Shown in pieces: positions 1 through 6,462 of a stretch of 16,071 bases of DNA. Position numbers and translations under genes: made by a program. This DNA comes from Rhodoferax sp. Lineage in GTDB: Bacteria; Pseudomonadota; Gammaproteobacteria; Burkholderiales; Burkholderiaceae_C. The stretch spans positions 1-16,071 of the forward strand of contig JAURGS010000031.1 of the NCBI GenBank assembly GCA_030833685.1. Reading direction: 5' to 3'. A model generated the notes under the pieces. That model did no database searches. It saw nothing but the letters and a program-made list of their open reading frames with translations, and was not told the origin of the DNA. Numbering within the stretch: position 1 is the stretch's first letter; each line of letters begins with the position of its first letter.

Positions 1-532
1 GCTGTTTTTTACGTCAGACACGCGCACCATCGACACACCTTACACGCTGGCCACGGTGGCCATTGGCCCGGCGCTGATCTCCCACCCCAAACTGGTTGCT
101 TTTGCCGGGTCCTTGCTCAGTTGCGCCCTGCTCTACCTGGTGGTAGCGCGCTCTCGCCTGGGGCGCGCCATCCGTGCGGTTTCCAAAGAAAAACAAGGTG
201 CACGGCTCATGGGTATCGATGTCGACCACATTTATGCAGTGAGCTTTGGCATTGGGCTGGCAGCCGTCGGCGCGGCGGCCTGCTTTTTGCTGCCCGCCTA
301 CTACGTCAATCCACAGGTCGGCACCGGCTTTGTGCTGGTGGCGTTCACCATTGTGGTGCTGGGCGGCATGGGCAGCTTTGTTGGCGCTTTGCTCGGCGGT
401 CTGCTCATTGGCGTGGTGGAGTCCCTGGGTGGCTTGTACTTGGGTGAGTCGCTCGGGCAGATTGGTATTTTTGTGATCTTCATCGGCGTACTGCTGTTTC
501 GACCACAAGGCCTGTTCGGAGCCAAGGCGTGA
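1..532 (+). CDS. livH: Branched-chain amino acid-type ABC transporter permease, LivH family (C-terminal part; 5' end outside window)
   Basis: Permease subunit of a branched-chain-amino-acid/amide-type ABC importer in the inner membrane. The window opens inside the gene: the frame runs from base 2 with no stop and gives 176 residues, against about 290-300 for the family, so roughly the first 120 residues are missing. Visible features are several hydrophobic helices and a cytoplasmic EAA-type loop (AVSKEKQGARLMGID) that docks on the ATPases. The family C-terminal segment VVLGGMGSFVGALLGG is also present, and the protein ends in FRPQGLFG, typical of LivH/LivM permeases. Its stop overlaps the GTG start of livM by 4 bases. 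In-frame GTG at 56 is internal and not a plausible start, because conserved-looking sequence continues upstream. The real substrate is unknown; the operon suggests something other than leucine, isoleucine or valine. Confidence 0.93.
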   Translation, partial: LFFTSDTRTIDTPYTLATVAIGPALISHPKLVAFAGSLLSCALLYLVVARSRLGRAIRAVSKEKQGARLMGIDVDHIYAVSFGIGLAAVGAAACFLLPAYYVNPQVGTGFVLVAFTIVVLGGMGSFVGALLGGLLIGVVESLGGLYLGESLGQIGIFVIFIGVLLFRPQGLFGAKA

Positions 533-1494
533 ACGATCTTCGCGGTATCGCGCTTTTTGCGCTGGCAGGCCTGGCCCTGCCCATCTTCATCGATTCTGGC
601 GTTTGGCTCAACTTCATCATGATGACGCTGTACGCCGCGCTGCTGGGACAGGCCTGGAATATCCTGGGTGGCCTGGCCGGACAGTTTTCTTTCGGGCATG
701 CCCTGTTCTTCGGCTTTGGCGCTTACGCCCAGGCAATTTGCCAAATGCAGGCGGGATGGAACCCCTGGGCGGCTCTGTTGGTATCCATTGGTCTGGCTGC
801 AGCAGTGGGCGCAGCCGTGGGCGCCATGACCTTTCGCTATGGCCTCAAAGGCTCTTACTTTGCGCTGGTCACGCTGGCGTTTGCGGAAGTGTGCCGAATC
901 CTGGCGGTGTCATTCAAATTCACAGGCGGTGGTGTTGGGCTGATGCTGCCGCTCAAGCAGTCGGTTGCCAATTTGCAGTTTCCAAGCAAGCTGGGCTTTA
1001 TTTATGTGTTGCTGGCGTTGGTGGTCATTGCGCTATTGACAACCTGGTGGCTCAAGCGCTCGCGACTGGGGGCGTACATGCAGGCCGTGCGCGACAACGA
1101 AGAAGCCGCCAGAGCGGTGGGGGTGCGCCCCACCCAAGTCAAAGTCTGGGCGATTGCGCTTTCGGGCGCCTTCATGGGCGCAGCCGGTGCTATCTACGTG
1201 CAGATCTTTCAGTACATCGACCCGGGCATTGCCTTTGGGCCCCATGTGTCTGTCGAGGCGCTGGTGACCGCCATCGTCGGCGGCATGGGCTCGCTCTGGG
1301 GGCCCTTGCTGGGCGCGCTGATTTTGCACACGCTCTCGGACCTCACGCGCAACCTGTTTGGTGCTCTGCCCGGCGTGAACCTGGTGATCTACGGCGCTGT
1401 GTTGGTGCTCATTGTGATGTTCGCACCACGCGGCATTGCGGGCATTGGCGCCTCGGTGCGAAAAGTTTGGCGGCAAGGTGCCAAGCATGACTGA
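529..1494 (+). CDS. livM: Branched-chain amino acid-type ABC transporter permease, LivM family
   Basis: Second permease of the importer, 321 residues, a normal family length. The GTG start at 529 overlaps the livH stop (GTGA), with a CGGAG ribosome-binding site at 517-521, 7 bases upstream. The protein is strongly hydrophobic with about eight to ten helices. LivM hallmarks are GGLAGQFSFGHALFFGFGAY (residues 48-67) and the cytoplasmic EAA loop around residues 186-208 (AVRDNEEAARAVGV). The pore segment AIVGGMGSLWGPLLGA lies at about 248-263, and the tail contains MFAPRGIAG. It would pair with LivH and use LivG and LivF for energy. The family also moves urea, short amides and aromatic acids, so the name does not fix the substrate. 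Confidence 0.94.
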   Translation: MNDLRGIALFALAGLALPIFIDSGVWLNFIMMTLYAALLGQAWNILGGLAGQFSFGHALFFGFGAYAQAICQMQAGWNPWAALLVSIGLAAAVGAAVGAMTFRYGLKGSYFALVTLAFAEVCRILAVSFKFTGGGVGLMLPLKQSVANLQFPSKLGFIYVLLALVVIALLTTWWLKRSRLGAYMQAVRDNEEAARAVGVRPTQVKVWAIALSGAFMGAAGAIYVQIFQYIDPGIAFGPHVSVEALVTAIVGGMGSLWGPLLGALILHTLSDLTRNLFGALPGVNLVIYGAVLVLIVMFAPRGIAGIGASVRKVWRQGAKHD

Positions 1495-2245
1495 GGTGTT
1501 GCTGCGCGCACAAAACGTCTCGCGTGCCTTTGGCGGCCTGCAGGCGGTTGACCAGGTGTCAATGGCGATTGAGCCCGGCACGCTTAGCGCCCTGATCGGC
1601 CCCAATGGTGCGGGCAAGACCACGCTGTTTGCCCTGCTCTCGGGCTTTATCCTGCCCGATGCGGGCCAGGTGCATTTCCTGGGCCAGGACATCACGCGCT
1701 GGACGCCCGCCGATCGAGCCGAAGCGGGCCTGGCCAGGACTTTTCAAATCGTGCAACCATTTGCGGGACAAACAGTGCGCGAAAACATTGCCGTAGGCGC
1801 GCATTTGCGCCGCCGTGCGCGCAGCCAGGCGCTCGCGCACGCTGAGCTGGTTGCGCAACAGGTGGGGCTGAGTGATCAACTCGACAAGCCCGCTGCCGAT
1901 CTCACCGTGGCCGGGCGCAAGCGGCTGGAGCTGGCCCGAGCACTGGCCACCGACCCCAAGTTGTTGCTGCTGGACGAGGTGCTCGCCGGCCTCAACCCGC
2001 AGGAGGTGGCTGAGGTGATTCCGGTGGTCTCTAGCATCGCCCAAAGTGGTGTCACGGTCTTGATGATTGAACATGTGATGCAGGCGGTGATGAACCTGGC
2101 TGAGCATGTGTGGGTACTCTCACAAGGGCGCCTCATCGCGCAGGGCACACCGGGGGAAGTGACCAGCAACACGGCCGTGATCGAGGCTTACCTGGGCGCC
2201 AGCGCAGCCAAGCGGCTTCAAGCCAAGGTGTCTGGCCATGGCTGA
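1487..2245 (+). CDS. livG: Branched-chain amino acid-type ABC transporter ATP-binding protein, LivG family
   Basis: ATPase subunit of the importer, 252 residues from ATG 1487. This start overlaps the livM stop by 8 bases (ATGACTGA). Upstream in-frame codons would only add a tail that reads through livM, so I rejected them. Walker A is GPNGAGKTT (residues 38-46), the Q-loop Gln is about residue 87, Walker B LLLLDE is at about 159-164, and the H-loop is in IEHVM. LivG features include GLARTFQIVQPF and the C-terminal VIEAYLG. The ABC signature is degenerate: LTVAGRKRLELARAL at about 139-153 replaces LSGGQ, and the Walker B Glu is followed by VLAGLNPQE rather than PxxGLNP. I believe a subset of LivG proteins has this form, so loss of activity is not implied. 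Confidence 0.94.
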   Translation: MTEVLLRAQNVSRAFGGLQAVDQVSMAIEPGTLSALIGPNGAGKTTLFALLSGFILPDAGQVHFLGQDITRWTPADRAEAGLARTFQIVQPFAGQTVRENIAVGAHLRRRARSQALAHAELVAQQVGLSDQLDKPAADLTVAGRKRLELARALATDPKLLLLDEVLAGLNPQEVAEVIPVVSSIAQSGVTVLMIEHVMQAVMNLAEHVWVLSQGRLIAQGTPGEVTSNTAVIEAYLGASAAKRLQAKVSGHG

Positions 2246-2951
2246 GGTTTTACTGCAGGTCTCTGGTCTGGTCAGCGGCTACGGCCGCGTGCAGATTCTG
2301 CGCGGCATCGATCTGACGGTACACGCTGGCGAGACCGTGGCGCTGCTGGGCAGCAACGGTGCTGGCAAGACCACGCTGAACAATACCTTGAGCGGCTTGA
2401 TTCGCGCCTGGGACGGACGCATCTCTTTTGCAGGCGAGGACATCACGCGCTGGCACTACCAGCAAGTGGTGCAAGCCGGCTTAATTCAGGTGCCTGAGGG
2501 TCGAAAAATATTTCCCAATCTGAACGTGATGGAAAACCTGGAGCTCGGCGCGTACGCGCGGGCGGGCCAGCGGATCCGATCCAATCTGGACAAGGTGTTT
2601 GGCATTTTTCCGCGTCTGGCTGAACGCACCAAGCAGATCGCCGGGACCATGAGCGGCGGCGAGCAGCAAATGCTGGCCATTGGACGTGGGCTGATGGCTG
2701 AGCCCCGGCTGATGGTGCTCGATGAGCCCTCCCTGGGTCTGTCTCCGCTGCTGGTGGAAGAAATGTTTACCCTGATTGGCCAGCTCAAACGCGAGGGCCT
2801 GTCGATCTTGCTGGTCGAGCAAAACGTGGGCCAGGCCCTTGAAATGGCAGACCGCGCTTACGTCATGGAAAACGGCGCGATCGAACACACCGGCGCTGCC
2901 GCAGACTTGATGAACAGCGACATCATCCGCAAAGCGTATCTGGGCTTGTGA
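2238..2951 (+). CDS. livF: Branched-chain amino acid-type ABC transporter ATP-binding protein, LivF family
   Basis: Second ATPase of the importer, 237 residues, typical for LivF. ATG 2238 overlaps the livG stop by 8 bases (ATGGCTGA). Walker A is GSNGAGKTT (38-46). The LivF-specific VPEGRKIFPNLNVMENL is at about 85-101, with a canonical SGGEQQMLAIGRGLM at 139-153 and Walker B LMVLDEPSLGL at 158-168. The H-loop is in LVEQN, where Gln follows Glu as is common in LivF. Only 4 bases separate its stop from the next gene, so the transporter and the enzymes very probably share one transcript. No periplasmic substrate-binding protein is visible; it may lie upstream of livH or elsewhere. Confidence 0.95.
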   Translation: MAEVLLQVSGLVSGYGRVQILRGIDLTVHAGETVALLGSNGAGKTTLNNTLSGLIRAWDGRISFAGEDITRWHYQQVVQAGLIQVPEGRKIFPNLNVMENLELGAYARAGQRIRSNLDKVFGIFPRLAERTKQIAGTMSGGEQQMLAIGRGLMAEPRLMVLDEPSLGLSPLLVEEMFTLIGQLKREGLSILLVEQNVGQALEMADRAYVMENGAIEHTGAAADLMNSDIIRKAYLGL

Positions 2952-2955
2952 CAGC

Positions 2956-4239
2956 ATGAGCAAACTGGCAGCCCCGGCCCAGACGCTGGCCCAAAAACTC
3001 ATCGCCAAAGCCTGCGGCCAGCCGCATGTCGCTGTGGGTGAGTTGGTGATGTGCCAGGTTGACTTGGCCATGTTTCATGATTCCTCAGGCGCGCGCCGAC
3101 TCAAGCCCATGCTCGAAGAATTGGGCGCCAGCATCTGGGACCGCAACAAGGTGGTGCAGATCATCGACCACTATGTGCCCGAAGCCGATGACGATGCCCG
3201 CAGAATCGTTCGCATTGCCCGCGACTGGGCGCGCGAGCAAGCCCTGCCCCACCAGTACGACAGCGAGGGCATCTGTCACGTGGTCTTGCCCCAAAAAGGC
3301 CATGTGCGCCCGGGCATGCTGTGTGTGGGCGGCGACTCGCACTCGTGCACCGGCGGTGCTTTTGGTGCCTACATGTTTGGCATTGGCGCCACCGAAATGC
3401 TGGGCGTGGTGGTGACTGGCGAGATCTGGCTGCGTGTGCCCAAGACACTGCGCATGCGCTGGGACGGTGCGCTGCAAAAAGGCGTTGTCGCCAAAGACAT
3501 GATGCTGCACATGATTGCGCGCTTTGGCATGAACGGTGGGCGCTACGAGGCAGTGGAATTTGCCGGCCAGGCGGTCAACAAGCTGGGCATGGCCGAGCGC
3601 ATGACCTTGTCGAACATGAGCGCAGAGATGGGCGCGCAGGTGGGCCTGATCGCACCGGACGACACCACCAGCGACTGGTTGCACAGCGTGGCCGGGGTCG
3701 ATCTGGAGCCTACATTCACCAACTGGTCAAGCGACCCGCATGCCGATTGCGAAGAACACGTGTTTGATGCCACGCTGCTTGCACCGATGGTGGCGGCCCC
3801 CCACAGCCCTGCCAACTCACAAGCGGTGAGCGCTTACGGCCACGAGCCGATTCAGGTTGCCTACATCGGCGCGTGCACCGGTGCCAAACTCGAAGACCTT
3901 CGCGCTGCTGCCAGTGTGCTCAAAGGCCGGCGCGTGGCGCCAGGTGTTCGCCTGCTGGTGGCCCCGGCCAGCGAGCGCGACCGCGAAGTGGCGCGCGCTG
4001 AAGGGCTGGTGGACATTTTGCAGGACGCGGGCGCCAGCATGCTGGCCAGTTCCTGCGGGGCCTGTGCCGGCTATGGCTCGGCCATTGAAGGGGCCAAGCA
4101 GGTGATCTCCTCAACGGCACGCAATTTCAAAGGGCGCATGGGCTCGGCCGACACCGGCGTGTTTCTGGCCTCGCCCTACACCGTGGCCGCGTCCGCCCTG
4201 CGCGGGCGCATCACCGACCCGCGGGAGGTGCTGGCGTGA
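2956..4239 (+). CDS. Aconitase-superfamily hydro-lyase, large subunit (LeuC/3-isopropylmalate dehydratase-like)
   Basis: Large subunit of a [4Fe-4S] hydro-lyase of the isopropylmalate dehydratase/homoaconitase type, 427 residues, which adds or removes water on a small di- or tricarboxylate. N-terminal motifs are VDLAMFHDSSG (35-45) and GDSHSCTGGAFGAYMFGIGA (126-145). The three cluster cysteines appear to be C307 in IGACTGAKLEDLRAAA and C367 and C370 in SSCGACAGYG. NFKGRMGS near 390-397 is the usual C-terminal landmark. The small-subunit gene overlaps it by 4 bases, and there is no leuA or leuB nearby. It sits inside a transport and ring-opening operon, so a catabolic hydratase is more likely than leucine biosynthesis. 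Known relatives with such roles include dimethylmaleate hydratase and methanogen homoaconitase. The exact substrate cannot be read from sequence. Confidence 0.9.
   Translation: MSKLAAPAQTLAQKLIAKACGQPHVAVGELVMCQVDLAMFHDSSGARRLKPMLEELGASIWDRNKVVQIIDHYVPEADDDARRIVRIARDWAREQALPHQYDSEGICHVVLPQKGHVRPGMLCVGGDSHSCTGGAFGAYMFGIGATEMLGVVVTGEIWLRVPKTLRMRWDGALQKGVVAKDMMLHMIARFGMNGGRYEAVEFAGQAVNKLGMAERMTLSNMSAEMGAQVGLIAPDDTTSDWLHSVAGVDLEPTFTNWSSDPHADCEEHVFDATLLAPMVAAPHSPANSQAVSAYGHEPIQVAYIGACTGAKLEDLRAAASVLKGRRVAPGVRLLVAPASERDREVARAEGLVDILQDAGASMLASSCGACAGYGSAIEGAKQVISSTARNFKGRMGSADTGVFLASPYTVAASALRGRITDPREVLA
4223..4228 (+). promoter_or_regulatory. Ribosome-binding site that fixes the GTG start of the LeuD-like gene
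   Basis: GGGAGG lies 7 bases upstream of GTG 4236, within the end of the large-subunit gene. This supports the GTG start over the ATG at 4278, which would remove 14 residues and break the 4-base coupling with the large subunit. Confidence 0.6.
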
Positions 4240-4793
4240 CGACAAGCTTCGAGACCACCGCGGCGACAAACCCCAAGATGGCCCCCGCCACCACGCATCA
4301 CCGCGTCTGGAAGCTCGGTGCGGACATCGACACCGACCTGTTGATGCCAGGGCACGCCATGAAGCTGGGCATGCAGGGCATGAAAGCGCATTGCCTCGCA
4401 CGTGAACGCCCCGAGTTCGCGGCACAGGTTCACCCCGGCGATGTGATCGTGGCCGGAGCCGGCTTTGGCATCGGGTCATCGCGCGAGCAGGCTGCATCCG
4501 TTTTGGTCGAGCTCGGGGTGGCCGCTGTGATTGCGCCCGATTTCGGCGGGCTGTATTTCAGAAACGCTTTCAACGTCGGTCTCTTGCTGTTGACCACTGA
4601 CCTGCAGTCATCGGTTGTCGACGGCGACTTGATCCGCATTGATACCGAGAACCCCTCGCAGCCACTGGTGCGCGACGCGCAGGGGCGCAAGCACCTGTGC
4701 GAGCCCATTCCCATGTTCCTGCTAGAGCGGGTTCGTCTGGGCGGGCTGCTGCCTGAACTTAAACAACGTCTTGGACAAAGCAGCCATGTCTGA
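4236..4793 (+). CDS. Aconitase-superfamily hydro-lyase, small (swivel) subunit, LeuD-like
   Basis: Small subunit of the same hydro-lyase, 185 residues from GTG 4236, coupled to the large subunit by a GTGA overlap. The swivel-domain hallmarks are GADIDTD (residues 28-34) and GFGIGSSREQA at about 76-86. The Ser-Ser-Arg at 81-83 contacts substrate carboxylates in the family. It continues with PDFGGLYFRNAFNVG. The loop after IDTD, which in isopropylmalate and homoaconitate enzymes has a P-x-R-Y-L-type sequence governing the substrate side chain, here reads PGHAMKL (38-44). This argues for a substrate different from isopropylmalate. The first 20 or so residues look like a disordered tail. ATG 4278 is an alternative start with no comparable ribosome-binding site. 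Confidence 0.88.
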   Translation: MTTSFETTAATNPKMAPATTHHRVWKLGADIDTDLLMPGHAMKLGMQGMKAHCLARERPEFAAQVHPGDVIVAGAGFGIGSSREQAASVLVELGVAAVIAPDFGGLYFRNAFNVGLLLLTTDLQSSVVDGDLIRIDTENPSQPLVRDAQGRKHLCEPIPMFLLERVRLGGLLPELKQRLGQSSHV

Positions 4794-6462
4794 CACCGCA
4801 CTGGACCCGGTCACGCTGGCCGTTCTCAAAGGCCGCCTGGAGCAGATTGCCGACGAGATGGACGCCACGCTGTACCGCAGCGCTTTCAACCCCATCATCG
4901 CTGAGGCCCACGACGCCTGCCATGGCTTGTACGACCCGATCAGCGGCGACACCCTGGTACAAGGCAAATCCGGCCTGCCGGTGTTTGTGGGGGCCATGGC
5001 CTTTGCGGTGCGCGCGGCGATCAAAGCCGCCGAGGCTGGCGTCGGCATGCACAGCGGTGACATCTGGCTTTTTAACGACCCCTACGAGGGCGGCACGCAC
5101 GCCAACGATTTCAAGCTGGTGATGCCAGTGGAGGTGGACGGTCAGCGGGTGTGCTTTCTGGCCTCTGCAGCGCACTGGCACGACATCGGTGGCGCTGTGC
5201 CTGGCAACTACAACCCGGCTGCCACCGAATGCTGGCAAGAGGCGGTGCAAATTCCGCCGGTACGCATCCTGGTGCAAGGCGAGCTCAATGCCGATGTGCT
5301 GGCGATTTTGCGCGCCAACACCCGCCTGCCCGACAGCATGTGGGGCGACCTCAACGGCCAGCTCGCTGCGCTCGAGTTGGGCCAACGCCGATTGCTGGAA
5401 TTGTTTGGCAGCTACGGTGTTGAGCCGGTTCGCCAAGCGATGCAGGCGCTGCGCCACCGTGCGCAGACCCTGATGCGCCAGCACATCAGCGCCATCGCCG
5501 ATGGGCGCTACAGCTTTGAAGACATTCTGGATAACGACGGCGTGCGCGACGAGCCTCTGCAGATCGCGCTGGACATGACCATCGCCGGTGATCGGCTCAC
5601 GCTGGACTTTTCCCGCAGTGCCCCCCAGTGCGCCGGGCCGGTGAATATCTCACGTGCAACGGCTGTGGCTGCCTGCTATGTGGCGCTCAAACATGTGTTT
5701 CCTGATGTGCCCGCTAACGCTGGCGTGCTTGATGCAGTCGACTTTGTGATGCCCGATGGTTTGCTGATAACCGCACAGCGGCCCCGACCTGTGGGTGGTT
5801 ACACCGAAACCATTTTGCGCATGATCGATGTGATCTTCAGTGCCACCGCACTGGCTGACCCCAAGCGTGCTGTGGCGCAGGCCTACGGCACCATCAATGC
5901 CCTGTCGATTGCGGGTCACCGCAGCGACGCGCCACGGCTGGGCCAGCGTTGGGTGATGTTCAGCTTTTTTGGTGGCGGGCATGGTGCACACGCCCAAGGC
6001 GACGGACTCAACCATGGCAACGCACCCATTTCCACAGCGACCATACCGCCGCTTGAAATACTGGAGGCCGCCTACCCCGTGCGTTTCACACAGTGGGCTT
6101 TGCGAGAGGGCTCTGGCGGCGCAGGAGAGCACCGCGGTGGCCTGGGTGCGGTTTATGAAATTGAGCTGCTCGAGCAGACCGCGCAGGCTTTTATTTTTGG
6201 CGAGCGCGCACGCTCTGCACCCAAAGGCATTGTCGGGGGCGGTGACGGCGCACTCAATGTGTTTAGCTATTGCCAAAGCGGTCAATGGTCGCGCCCACCC
6301 ATGGCCTCCAAGATGGTCGACATCGCGCTGAAAAAAGGCGACCGGGTGCGGCTGGAAACACCTGGTGGCGGTGGTTACGGCAAGCCGCAGCAGCGCGATG
6401 CGCGCGCCTTGGAACACGATCGCAAGCAGGGTTATGTCGGCCCAGCGCAGGAGTCGGCATGA
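4786..6462 (+). CDS. hyuB: Hydantoinase B / 5-oxoprolinase-type subunit
   Basis: One of two subunits of an ATP-dependent amidohydrolase of the N-methylhydantoinase/5-oxoprolinase/caprolactamase family, which opens imide, hydantoin or lactam rings. The 558-residue protein starts at ATG 4786, overlapping the LeuD-like stop by 8 bases (ATGTCTGA). TTG 4771 would add five residues and is less likely. Family landmarks are LDPVTLAVLKGRLEQIADEM near the N terminus, NPIIAEAHDACHG, and GDIWLFNDPYEGGTHANDF at about 91-109. The repeat-like AHWHDIGGAVPGNYNP, REGSGGAGEHRGGLG and the C-terminal ETPGGGGYG (about 524-532) are also typical. The size matches hydantoinase B rather than the longer acetone carboxylase alpha subunit. 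The order hyuB-hyuA is the reverse of the common one. Substrate unknown. Confidence 0.93.
   Translation: MSDTALDPVTLAVLKGRLEQIADEMDATLYRSAFNPIIAEAHDACHGLYDPISGDTLVQGKSGLPVFVGAMAFAVRAAIKAAEAGVGMHSGDIWLFNDPYEGGTHANDFKLVMPVEVDGQRVCFLASAAHWHDIGGAVPGNYNPAATECWQEAVQIPPVRILVQGELNADVLAILRANTRLPDSMWGDLNGQLAALELGQRRLLELFGSYGVEPVRQAMQALRHRAQTLMRQHISAIADGRYSFEDILDNDGVRDEPLQIALDMTIAGDRLTLDFSRSAPQCAGPVNISRATAVAACYVALKHVFPDVPANAGVLDAVDFVMPDGLLITAQRPRPVGGYTETILRMIDVIFSATALADPKRAVAQAYGTINALSIAGHRSDAPRLGQRWVMFSFFGGGHGAHAQGDGLNHGNAPISTATIPPLEILEAAYPVRFTQWALREGSGGAGEHRGGLGAVYEIELLEQTAQAFIFGERARSAPKGIVGGGDGALNVFSYCQSGQWSRPPMASKMVDIALKKGDRVRLETPGGGGYGKPQQRDARALEHDRKQGYVGPAQESA
6449..6453 (+). promoter_or_regulatory. 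Ribosome-binding site deciding the hyuA start
   Basis: AGGAG ends 5 bases before ATG 6459. The open frame extends upstream to 6270, but the protein family begins with the GVDVGGTFTD strand just after this ATG. The site therefore fixes a start that couples to the hyuB stop (ATGA). Confidence 0.6.

Noticed and set aside
603..1490. 295-codon + strand frame inside livM
   Set aside because: It is an out-of-frame shadow; the LivM frame carries all family motifs and helices.
2440..2456. Near-identical stretch in livF and livG (encoding DITRW)
   Set aside because: It is explained by homology between the two paralogous ATPases (also near 1687-1703), not by a mobile or regulatory repeat.
2481..3071. 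196-codon open frame on the - strand across the livF/leuC-like junction
   Set aside because: Composition is His/Gln/Arg-rich with no family motif, and both genes on the + strand are clear.
2956..4793. Leucine biosynthesis leuCD
   Set aside because: No leuA or leuB is adjacent, the specificity loop is unusual, and the pair is embedded in a transport/ring-opening operon.
5650..6417. 255-codon open frame on the - strand inside hyuB
   Set aside because: It is antisense to a well-supported gene, has no recognisable domain, and is the expected by-product of GC-rich codon use.
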